DNA from: Euphorbia lathyris
Taxonomy: Eukaryota; Streptophyta; Magnoliopsida; Malpighiales; Euphorbiaceae
Assembly (NCBI RefSeq): GCF_963576675.1
Contig: NC_088913.1
Location: 79,545,001-79,609,000 of the forward strand
Direction: 5' to 3'
DNA length: 64,000 bases
Part shown: one piece after another, positions 54,914 through 64,000 of the stretch
Layout: every line of letters starts with the position of its first letter
Numbering within the stretch: position 1 is the first letter of the stretch
Translations under genes and position numbers: made by a program
The notes under the pieces: generated by a model
Told to the model about the DNA's origin: nothing
Database searches by the model: none
The model's input: only the letters and a program-made list of their open reading frames with translations

Positions 54914-56379
54914 CTGGCATGGTGGCTTTAATGGCGAAAAGAGTTGGCCTCAGCCCCTTCTGATTTACAAATAAAACATCTCAATTAGCATTGAAATAAT
55001 CCTTCATTGTTTCTTAATCTTCAAATAATCTTCATGTGAATTAATCAAAGTCGCCCGTTAAAAGAAAAATTCCCTGCTGTATTGATCTAAAATCGCTTTC
55101 TGGAATGAAATATTTGACCCAAAATCAAGCAACTCGTCTCTCTCTGGAGACTATTGTCGGCAACGTTCTTCGTCCGTTCGTTCTTTTTAATTATTATTTC
55201 TCTTCCATTCGTAGAGGAAGACTGGAAATTGAACAGCTAGCTTCCATAAACATAAAAAGATGAAAGCAACCAAAAACTAGATATAGCATCTGTTCTTTTT
55301 TTTAGTTTTAATTTCAAAAGATTCATTATGAATTTAACGGAAAATTTTCTTTTTGCACCTGAATTCGCCGTTAATGTTCTCTCCCAGGTTTTCTTTTTGC
55401 CAATTTAAAGGTTTCCAGCGATGGTCTTAAGGAGCGAAATCAGATACAAAAGAAGGCGGTCGGCGGTGGTTTTAGAAGGAAGGAGATGACATGAAAGGAA
55501 AGGGTACAGAATACATGTGTTATAATTTTATTGACATATAGTATAATTTCTCATTTCTAAGACTGTTATTATGATTTTTCTTTATGGATTTTCTGAAGTG
55601 ATGTGGATTAGAGAAAATAAAATAATGTATTTTAGGATTATGTGTATGGAATTTCTCATACTAACAACAATAATCTTACTAAACACTGATTAACAATCTG
55701 TAAACAACAAACATGTTACAACAAACAACAAACAGAAAAACATCAACAGCTCAACTAAGCGGACCCTTTATCTCTTTCTCTCGCTCCTCACACAACAAGA
55801 TGGTAGAACCCTTTTCAGGTTTAAAACAATTCACTTTCGTCATCTCACAAACACTTGTTGAAGAAACCATATGCCTTCCTTTTTCTTATTTCAATTTTTA
55901 TCTTCCTCGTTTTGTTCTTTTTCAGATTAAAACCTTTATCATATTTCTCTTTTGCACATTTTCAATCCAATCACGACCTAAAATGGTCAGAACACAATGA
56001 TGAAAAGGCCAATTTAATTAGATTCAAATATGATTTTCCTCTAAATGTGGATGGCTCTTCAACCTTATGGCTCAGATCAAATGTTTCTCTGTTTCTTTCT
56101 CTCTCTATTATACAATTCATGTGTTCATGTAATTTTTATGATTTCTAGTGTGAATTTCGTTTTGTTTTGCTTTGGTTTTTAGGTGGAGGGTTTCTTATGC
56201 TTCATTTCATGTAAGTCAAATTTAATCATATGCATTATACTTGCCATGGGACGTTTGTCACTTGACGTGCCAATTATTTAGGGTATGATTTCTCTACTTC
56301 ACAATCACAAAAATTCCTATTGAACGTTTGCTGTTGAATTGTGCTAAAGTGTCATAAGAGAATGAAATTAAATAAATGA
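54914..56379. other. Intergenic; reversed end of the hAT-type MITE family at 55640-55770
   Basis: 55640-55770 read in reverse matches the left arm of the element at 8656 ('GGGTCCGCTTAGTTGAGCTG', TGTTTGTTGTTT repeats). Downstream, 55800-56148 has overlapping plus-strand frames (55713-56000, 55855-56148). One contains a polar stretch that could be an exon, but no domain is recognised. Function unknown. Confidence 0.4.
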
Positions 56380-56925
56380 AAAAAAGTAACTCTTTCTTAT
56401 TGATTGAAAAACATATTACAACTTGCTACTTATACACCTACAAGGTGTGAACTTTTAGGAAAGATAAAAGTCTACAATGACTAATAGACTGGGAAAGAGA
56501 AAGGGAAGGAAGGAAAGTTAAAAAAAAATGTGCATACGCTAAAAGATGATATGCTCCTTTGCATATATATAATTTTCTAAGGATGAGAATGAGGTGGATT
56601 TAAATGAGAATGAGAAGATGATGTATTTGGTGGGAAGGAAAGTAAATGAAAGTTAGTGAAAGTGAGTCACCAATATGTAAGGCTGTAGGAATGGGCATGA
56701 GGAAAATGAAACCAGAAGTAACCCTCTCTTGTATGACATGGATATTTATATCTATGCATTTTGTACGTTCATAGAAGATAAGATTTGAAGCTATGTTAAT
56801 GGTAGAGGTGTTATCATAAAAAAAATGTTGAGGTTGGATGTGAATTATGCAAGTCTTCTAGTAAGTTGATCATCGATTGTAATTCATACGAAACTGATGC
56901 CATGGCTAAGTATTTTGCCTCGAAG
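56380..56925 (-). pseudogene. Decayed Ty1/copia RNase H remnant with LTR-like tail
   Basis: Minus-strand translation of about 56925-56700 gives a degenerate copia RNase H end: 'EAKYLAMASVSYELQSMINLLEDLH', then a 'DN.S.I.IASN..FYERTK.IDI..H' pattern. Several stops are present. Beyond it, 56385-56460 resembles the transcribed end of a copia LTR ('ATAAGTAGCAAGTTGTAATATG' in reverse). Confidence 0.6.
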
Positions 56926-57470
56926 GAGGACCTGGAAATAATATTTTTCCTCTTTGATGTGCATGATGAAGGCATTACCTAAAAACATCAAATTGATGTT
57001 GGGTAGGAGATTTGATGATGGACGGCTCTCCGACCCATCATCAAACTGTATTCTTATTTTGATGAATGTGGTTTTCTCCATCAAATTTGATTGCTTTTTT
57101 GTTTACTTTTTTTTATATATAAACATATAGTTATTGTATATTTTGTTATATAATATTATTATTTAAAGGAAATCTTGTGTTTGGAGAGAGGAAGTAAGGG
57201 AATGGATTGGAGCAAAAACGATGTAGCAACATCAAAAAAGAGAGAGAAAATGAAGAAAATGCGGGTTGATGTAGAAAAAATGATGAAATTGGTTGGAGAT
57301 GGTCTTATGTTTAATGTCACTTAGGTGCTGCATGGTGAGGAAAGAGAGAGTTCATGTTTAGAGACAAAAAGCTCCAAAAATGATGATTTTCAAATATAAA
57401 AAGTGTTTTGTGAATGTCGAGAAGCACAGTGCTCCTATTGACATCAACATCGACCGTTTGATCTAAGGAG

Positions 57471-57487
57471 ATCTGATACCATATCAT
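57471..57487 (-). other. Relic copia primer-binding site and LTR end
   Basis: In reverse the sequence reads TTCCATGATATGGTATCAGAT, the familiar end of a copia LTR plus an initiator tRNA-Met primer site. The upstream LTR would occupy sequence from about 57488 on. With the RNase H relic at 56.7-56.9 kb it could mark one internally deleted minus-strand element. Confidence 0.5.
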
Positions 57488-57489
57488 GG

Positions 57490-59002
57490 AACCAATTGAA
57501 CTAAAAGTTTAAGCTGATAGTTAAGGTCCAATAATAGTTTTTATATTAATCTCTTATAGTTATTGCATTTGGTTTCCACTCTTATTGTACTATAGATTAT
57601 AGTGTGATTTAATTAGTTTCTCTTAAAAGCTAGGAAGTACATACACTTATAGGAGGTTAACGTATAAATGTCGGACACTTTAACACTCAGGGACACATAT
57701 ACCCAAATTATGAGTCTTATATATTGCTAACAAGACTATGACACGTCAATTTGAATTTCCACTCTTATATTATAAAAAAGATAAACAATTATAAAGACTC
57801 TGTTTTTATTTAACAAATTAGTCGATTCATCATGTTATTATATGTCTTTAAGTTTTATCTTAATTAGCTATTTAGTCCATTCATTTATTTTTGTATATAA
57901 AAGTGTATAAATTACCCCTACTTATATAGATAAAAAAAAAACTTCTTTTATATTCAAATTTAATCAAAATAGTTTTCATGAAGTTTGTGTTGTATATATA
58001 CACTAAAAAATTGCTATATTTGAGTATATTAATTATATAAAAAAATTCATTATTTACTCTCACTTTTTATTATCAATTTTGCTTATTCTTTAATATAATA
58101 TATTTAAACTAACATTGCATATTATTATGATTTTTTTATAATTTTTTTTAAAAAAATCGTAAGTTTTATACATTTTATCTATAAATTTTATTAAAGATAA
58201 AAAAATTACATTTTACATTTTCAAAATATCTTTCATTCATTTTTTTAATGAATAAATTTTACACTAGTAAATTAAAGTTCTATACTTATATAAAAATTAG
58301 TAAATCAAATTATTTAATATTGGAGAGATTATTAATAAAACATAGAGTAAAGGATAATATTGGAATTTTAAATATCTTTTGACCATTGACTGAAACATAA
58401 GGATTAAAGAGTTGACGAAATAAAAACTCAGGAATTATATAATTATTTCTATAAATATAGAGACTGAATAGTATATTAGGTAAAAATATAAAGACCTTAT
58501 AATTGTTTACCTACAAAAAATGATATTCATACTAAACATGTCATTATCAATAAGGTTGTTTTTATAAATCTTGTTATCGTATTAAATATTGTCATCTCTA
58601 CCTAACACAATTATAAGGTGGGAAAAATAACTTGACATGTCACAATTATCAGTTATGATACGCCAATCCGAATTGATACCCCCAAATAAATCATATAAGG
58701 TTTCAATGAAGCATAATAATGTTGGATTAACTTGACATGTCTGTAGGGGTGGGAAAAATAACTGGTAACCGATTACCAAACTGATAACTGAATCGAAATT
58801 TTAGTTTGGTTTGGTTATTTTAACATTTTGATTTAGTTCGATTTTAATTGTAGCTTAGTTTGGTAATCGATTATCGGTTCGGTTATGGAAAAAATATCGG
58901 TATAACTAATAATCAAATCTAACTTAATATATAAATATATATATATAATTTTATCTTTACATATATAAACAACTTATAAAATAGAAAGCCCAACCCCTAA
59001 AA

Positions 59003-59049
<47 letters not shown>

Positions 59050-59454
59050 TTTGGTTTAGTGGCCTTTAATTTCTTCAATTGAACTTTTTTTTACAAATGC
59101 ATTATTTGAAAGAAAATGAAATAAAAATATACAAAAAAAAAATTGAAATATTAAGAGTTTTCGGTATTTGGTTGGTAACCAAAGCGAAAGTCTTGGTAAT
59201 ATTTTGTTACCAATCCATTTTGGTTCGGTTCTAAAAATAGGACATATTTTGGTTCGATTCAGTTAGTAATCGAACCAAATTGATGCTCATACGTACATGT
59301 TTGTAGGGGCGAAATCCAATACATCAAAGCTTGAAATCCTCAGATAAGTCAGAAAGAAACCTTCAGTGCAGCAACAAAAGATGAAAGATAAAATAAAACA
59401 AATCATTAACAAAATTCTTCTTCCTTACTGTTCTTCTTATTTCTTCTTCCTTCT
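57490..59454. other. AT-rich intergenic region with TA microsatellite and GGTTCGGTT repeat
   Basis: 57800-58550 is extremely AT-rich with no gene. 58740-59290 is a dispersed repeat with many 'GGTTTGGTTATT' and 'CGGTTCGGTTAT' motifs at both ends. It contains a (TA)n tract of about 19 units at roughly 59008-59046. Confidence 0.5.
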
Positions 59455-60563
59455 AGAATTTCCATTGGATAGACCATGTAGGGAGAAGCTGATACCAATA
59501 TGCCGTTGTGTCTTTAAGAATGGTAGGGAACGAATGGTACATAATAACATCAGTGGTCATTGTTGTCTCTAATGATCTTCTAAAGTTATTGACATGCACA
59601 CTGGGGTCTCTTCAGTCATTGTACTCATTGATCGATGGATACTTGAAACTACGATGCATTGGCTCCTTCAGGATGCGTGCATAAAGATGAGACTTGGTGC
59701 ATGTGACCTCTAGTGCCCGAGCGCCAATTCCAGCATCCACCATATAGCACTCTTCAACCTTCAGTTCACCTCCTTGCTGATGAGGTTATACATTTCTTCT
59801 TTCTCTATTGATGCTTAAGAGCTTGTACGGTTCTTGGAATGAGCCTTCTTTTGGGGGAACTTCATCCTCATAGAGATCTAGGTTTTAGAGGCTTTCTTTG
59901 GTGTGAACGCTGATCTCGGGGAAATCTAGGATCGATGAATTTTTTTGAGGAGAGCACTTTTGACCTGGATATAGATCACTTATTCCTGTGATTCGTTCTA
60001 GCTGTTTTCGCTTAAGGGAAAGAAATGTGGTTGAGAGAGATTTCTCTAGTGCTTATGCGGGTTGTTCTTTGCTCTTTGGATCTTCCTCTTGAGTCTGCAT
60101 GCTTGGTGGAACGTGATACCTCCTTTTGCCTTGGGCAACTTTGGACGATGTGATATCAGGTAGAACAAGCTACAATGCCCTGTTTGTTAGATCGATTGAT
60201 TGATATTTCTGCCGCCTAGAGTTGTTTTTGAATGTGTTCCATCTCAAGAGTATGGTCATTCTCATCACATTCATGCTTTCCCTTATAATATGCCTACAAT
60301 GTAAACCAGCTGGTAGTGATACCATCGATGAACTTCCTCCCTCACATGTATAGAGCCCAAAACTCATTTAGGCATTGATCGAGCTCCTTCGTTATGGTTT
60401 GGAAGGCGAGGAGATTTCCACTAGCATCTAGTGGTGTTTTAGGCTCCAGGAGGCTTTTGGACCCTATAAAGGTTCTTTTTAGTGGTGAAGCAATAGAAGG
60501 GAAACCTTGAGTTGTCGGTTTCTTATTGTGAGCCATGTATGCAATGTCAAATACACTCACCAC
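59455..60563 (-). pseudogene. Decayed Ty3/gypsy (Tat-lineage-like) gag
   Basis: On the minus strand from about 59700 down to 59455, pieces of a Retrotrans_gag domain can be read across frames: 'KEPMHRSFKYPSINEY' then 'TTDVIMYHSFPTILKDTTAYWYQLLP', where the A/T-F-P-x-x-L-K-x-x-A-x-x-W-(F/Y) pattern is diagnostic. Short frames upstream (60563-60342, 60367-60170) probably hold the gag N-terminus, starting near 'MAHNKKP'. The copy has many stops and ends abruptly at 59455; no pol follows. Confidence 0.6.
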
Positions 60564-61060
60564 ACCGCACCGATTTGATGTGTGAAATCTTAAGGAGCAA
60601 CTTTTTGTGCATAGTTTAAGATAATAATCTCCTATAATAAGACATAAAAATAGTCAAATGAGGGTTGGAGATCGACGATATCACCCTGATGTCCAAGTTA
60701 GTAAGAGAATTCTCGTGTTTAGTGCTGATATACCTTAGTTACGTAGTCATCTTGTTCTATTTATAAGTTGCGCAGTTATCTTGTTCTATTTATAAGATAA
60801 TGAATGTCAATTTGAAGAGAAGTTGGTTTTGCTCTAGCTGATATCACATACACGCATAAGGACGTAGATGCGAATGTATCTTCAGGTGGGACCAACAAGA
60901 TTAGCATATACCATATTGTAAGTTGTATATCTCGGGATAGAGATTCTAGTAATTTAGCGTGCCTTCTCCATATTAGTCCACGTATCCGGAGTAGTTAACT
61001 TCTATTATTTGCATTTGATACGGACGTATTGATTGATTCACGTGGCATATTCCTTTATTT
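60564..61060 (-). mobile_element. Probable primer-site region and 5' LTR of the Tat-like element
   Basis: In reverse, 60595-60570 reads AAATCGGTGCGGTGTGGTGA. It resembles the 'TTTGGCGCCGTCTGTGGGGA' region that follows Tat-type 5' LTRs. Further out is a non-coding stretch containing two copies of 'CTTGTTCTATTTATAA' (60749, 60780). The outer end is not defined. Confidence 0.4.
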
Positions 61061-61392
61061 GTTTGTTATCATATATAACTCTCATTTATATAACCAATAA
61101 AAATGTATTTTAAATTTTTGTTTCAAGATGTGAATAATCCAAATAAATATTTGTTAGATTAGTTGGAAAATAAAAGACAAAAACGTTGAAGTCAACTAAT
61201 GGGGTTTGAATAATGGCAACTAATTATGCTTTTTCACATGCAAGTAGTTGAATTGACTTGAAGGAAGAACAAATTTTATAAAATTATTATCTTAAATTAT
61301 AGTTAAGATATTTTAATCTAAATTCTTAAAATACATCATTTAAGAAAGAAGAAGAAATAGAGAGTAGTTGATTGATTCCATAGAATATGGAT

Positions 61393-61960
61393 AGGCTTAA
61401 TACATCAATTGCTCCTCGAATTGCCAAACAAAATTTGACTGGTCCCATGAATTTTAAAGTATTTCCATGGTCCTTCAATTTACATAAAAATATTCTGTGA
61501 GCTTCCTAAACTTGTATAAAATGTAATAAATTAATCACTCGATTTCAAAAAAGTAAGTTAAATATGAAAGATATATTATATGCACCTTATAATGTTATTA
61601 CGTAATTTACAAAATATATTAAAAATGAAGTTTTTACTTATTCAACCGTAAAATTTGTGTTCTCTGATATTAGAACAGCATGCCCTGATCTTGATGGTTT
61701 TACTTTTTCTTAAGACGTCTGTAGTACATCTTCTATTTTACGTCTTAAGAAAAAGTAACACCATCAAGGTCAAGACATGCAGTTCTAATATCAGAGAACA
61801 TAAATTTTACGGTTAAATAAGTAAAAACTTCATTTTTAATATATTCTGTAAATTATGTAATAACATTATAAAGTGCATGTAATATATTTTGTACATTTAA
61901 CTTACTTTTTTTATTTTTTGCTACCAAATGATTAATTATTTACATTTTAGACAAGTTCAT
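61393..61960. mobile_element. Foldback MITE with near-perfect hairpin
   Basis: Arms of about 200 bases (roughly 61510-61715 and 61735-61955) are complementary. Over the inner 120 bases identity is about 93% by eye. The loop is only about 20 bases, near 61716-61735. Left of the arms is 'CTTAATACATCAATTGCTCC', a type of TE end, but the right equivalent is missing. No ORF. Confidence 0.75.
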
Positions 61961-61964
61961 ATGG

Positions 61965-62153
61965 CTAACTGAACATTTTAGACAAAACATAGCCTCTCGA
62001 TATGGCAAGGTTTGCTGCATTAGCAGAAGGTCTGATCACTCGGGTCATCTTAGTCAGTTGGTATTCCCGGAGGATCAAGAACATGTCGTGAATGATTGTT
62101 GGCCCAACGGCAAGTTGATTCCGCTCATGGATGCTCAAAGATACTAGAAGCAT
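61965..62153 (-). other. Short unrecognised ORF
   Basis: A 62-codon frame with balanced composition unlike the flanks. 'VIRPSANAANLAIS' faintly recalls the end of RNase H-like domains of LINEs, but this is too weak to name. It starts immediately after the foldback element. Confidence 0.2.
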
Positions 62154-62164
62154 TCAAGTATTTA

Positions 62165-62360
62165 AAATTATAACATATGCTAGCTAATAGTTATTATTTT
62201 TTGTTTATTGTTAGTTAATAGTTTTTATTGTTTCTTGTTTGTTGTTACTGTTTATGTTCCTGTTAGCAGTTTATGGTTTCTGTTAGATGTTGGATTACTA
62301 ATATTTGGTAAAATTATAATTAACTGTTGTTTTTAGTTTTTAGTAATTATAATTAACTGT
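62165..62360. repeat. Partial copy of the hAT-type MITE family
   Basis: TGTTTGTTGTTACTGTTTATG-like repeats and 'CTAATATTTGGTAAAATTATA' match the left arm of the element at 8656 (about 8700-8800). Confidence 0.5.
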
Positions 62361-63390
62361 TGTTTTAGATTTTGGTTTTTACTCTTTTAGAAGAAAGTTT
62401 ATGTTTTATTAGAAAAAATAGTAAATTTCTACATAAGTAATTACAATCAAGAAGTACATCAAATGAGTTTGAGTTGCATCTTCAATTTTGTAGATCGTGA
62501 TGAGCAATAGTAGACAATGTTAACTGTTAATGACGAGAAACACGTTCTACGTAGAATCGACTCGAGATCTAGTAGACAAAACTTTTTTTGATGAATGACT
62601 TCATGACCTTTTAATGTTGGATCTACTTGAGATTTAGTATACAAAACATTTCTACATTTTCATGAAGGAAAACATGGTTGATGTGGTTGAATCCTATAAG
62701 TCCACTTGTAAACTTGTGATAAGACAGAAACAAGATCAAAGGACGGGAGCCTAGTTAACTCGCTGTTATGCCTAAGTTAACTTTGTGGAAAGACTTGATG
62801 ATGATCACAACAGTAAATCAAAGTTATAAAGTAATATTGACAAAAGTTATTAAAAGTAGCAACGTTCATTCAAAAAAGTTATTAAAAGTAGTAAAATACT
62901 TGACAAAAATTAAGAATATTGACAAAATGCTAAAAAGTAATTAGAACTTCAAATTGACAAAACGAAGATAAATTAATATTAAAGAAAATAAAAAGACAAT
63001 AAAAGATACGGAATAATCCCTAAAACCGTTCTAAAAGATAGGGGGTTTCACCCCCTATCAGTAAGGTGTAGGCTGGTCGTTTCCGTTTTCCTATAATAAC
63101 TGAGAGCGTCCTCTATCTTCTGCAATTTACCAAAAGATGAAAGTCTTCTTCTGACTTTCAGCATGGGCTTCTGCTTCTGGACTTTTTTCCCGTTGGACCT
63201 TTAATTTGCTTAAGGCCTTTTTGCTTTCTTTTTTAATTAACCTCTCTTATGTCTTATTCCATTTTAAACACTTAATTATTAGATAATAAGACATAGAATA
63301 ATTTCTGAATATTAATTTAATTTGAGTGATCTAATTGCTTAATGTAATTTTTATTCATAATCAAAACTTTATTAAAATTGGGTTTCGACA
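62361..63390 (-). mobile_element. Probable Sirevirus-like 3' LTR, minus strand
   Basis: In reverse, 63410-63378 reads CATCAAAATGGGGGAGAGAT then TGTCGAAACCC. This is the same polypurine-tract-to-LTR arrangement as at 43107-43130 of the Sirevirus. The LTR would start at 63390 and run to lower coordinates. Its other end is not defined. 62870-63080 resembles 26341-26600. No coding sequence. Confidence 0.5.
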
Positions 63391-63405
63391 ATCTCTCCCC
63401 CATTT

Positions 63406-64000
63406 TGATGATGATAAAAATATTTAGAACCATAATTTATTTGTAATATATAGAAAAAAAAGTGACATATTAGAATTAAGTTGTACATATATAATTTAGT
63501 TGTAATTTTATATCTAGGAAAATTTAAATAGAAATTCATTTTTTAAAAATTATCTATGTCAAGTAATAATTTAAATTATGTTAAATATAATCAATTATTA
63601 CTTTTAATATATTTTAACAACTAAGTTTTATAAATTATGAGTCTATGATATTTTTTAGTGTTTAAGATTTATGAATTGAAATCTAATTTTTTTAAGTAAA
63701 ATATAAAACTATATTTTATTTGCGATATATAGAAAAAAAAAGTGATTTATGTAGAAATAATTTTGATGGAGAAATTTACATATAAATTCACATTTTGAAA
63801 AACTGTCTAAATTTAAGTTCTAATTTTGAATTATGTCAAATTAATAAAATCATTGCTTTTAATCTATTTTAAGATTTGAAGTTTATAAATTATGATCTAG
63901 TATATATTGTCTAAGATTTAAGATTTATAAATTAGAATTTAGAATATTTAAATTAGAATATAAAAGTATATTTTATTTATTATATATAGAAAATAATGAC
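63406..64000. repeat. AT-rich tandem repeat, about 255-285 bp units
   Basis: The marker 'TATTTG..ATATATAGAAAAAAAAGTGA' occurs at about 63438, 63717 and (degenerate) 63973. The intervening sequences align with each other in order. At least two diverged units are present and the array continues past the window end. It lies in what would be the 3' internal region of the minus-strand LTR element. Confidence 0.55.

Noticed and set aside
58582..58779. 65-codon minus-strand ORF and other short frames in 57-59 kb
   Set aside because: AT-rich background frames without motifs or supporting context.

Overview
This 64-kb window looks like nuclear DNA of a eudicot plant. It is AT-rich and most of it is transposable elements. 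It carries Ty1/copia and Ty3/gypsy retrotransposons primed by plant tRNAs (initiator-Met and Asp), Mutator, hAT, CACTA and Harbinger-type DNA elements, a CC-NBS-LRR resistance gene, an F-box gene and a nuclear tRNA-Val(AAC). The species could not be determined.

Layout. 1-2.54 kb: end of a gypsy LTR abutting a decayed Athila-type gypsy fragment (minus strand). 2.5-9.9 kb: a graveyard of DNA transposons. It includes a three-level nest (a gene-fragment-carrying MULE inside a hAT element inside a giant low-complexity foldback), with target-site duplications visible for the two inner layers. 9.9-10.4 kb: a 5'-truncated LINE. 11.4-12.6 kb: an F-box gene broken by two frameshifts and a stop. 12.6-21 kb: MITEs and two CACTA-like elements, plus a small resistance-gene relic at 19.7 kb. 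21.8-25.4 kb: the only large gene that looks intact, a CNL resistance gene on the minus strand. 25.8-31.1 kb: LINE fragments fused to a 5'-truncated copia element. 31.1-45 kb: a rearranged, partly inverted duplication of the 3' part of the CNL gene. This is split by a Harbinger-like MITE and by an 11.5-kb copia Sirevirus with 1.34-kb LTRs, a 5-bp target duplication (ATAAT), repeated polypurine tracts and a large third ORF. 45.05 kb: tRNA-Val. 46.7-47.4 kb: a MULE-type foldback. 47.6-54.9 kb: a minus-strand Athila derivative whose reverse transcriptase, RNase H and integrase core are deleted in frame. 55-64 kb: relics (copia RNase H, gypsy Tat-like gag, a near-perfect 0.4-kb hairpin, a tandem repeat) and what looks like the end of a second Sirevirus.

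How the parts relate. The host genes still readable are the CNL gene, the tRNA and the F-box pseudogene. The CNL locus has been the substrate for local duplication, and the duplicate preserves empty sites for two later insertions. The duplicate also places sense LRR sequence between inverted copies of the gene's 3' flank, so a transcript through it could fold. The retroelements are mostly defective, including the Sirevirus, whose LTRs are about 99% identical. No CRISPR array, operon or prokaryotic feature is present.
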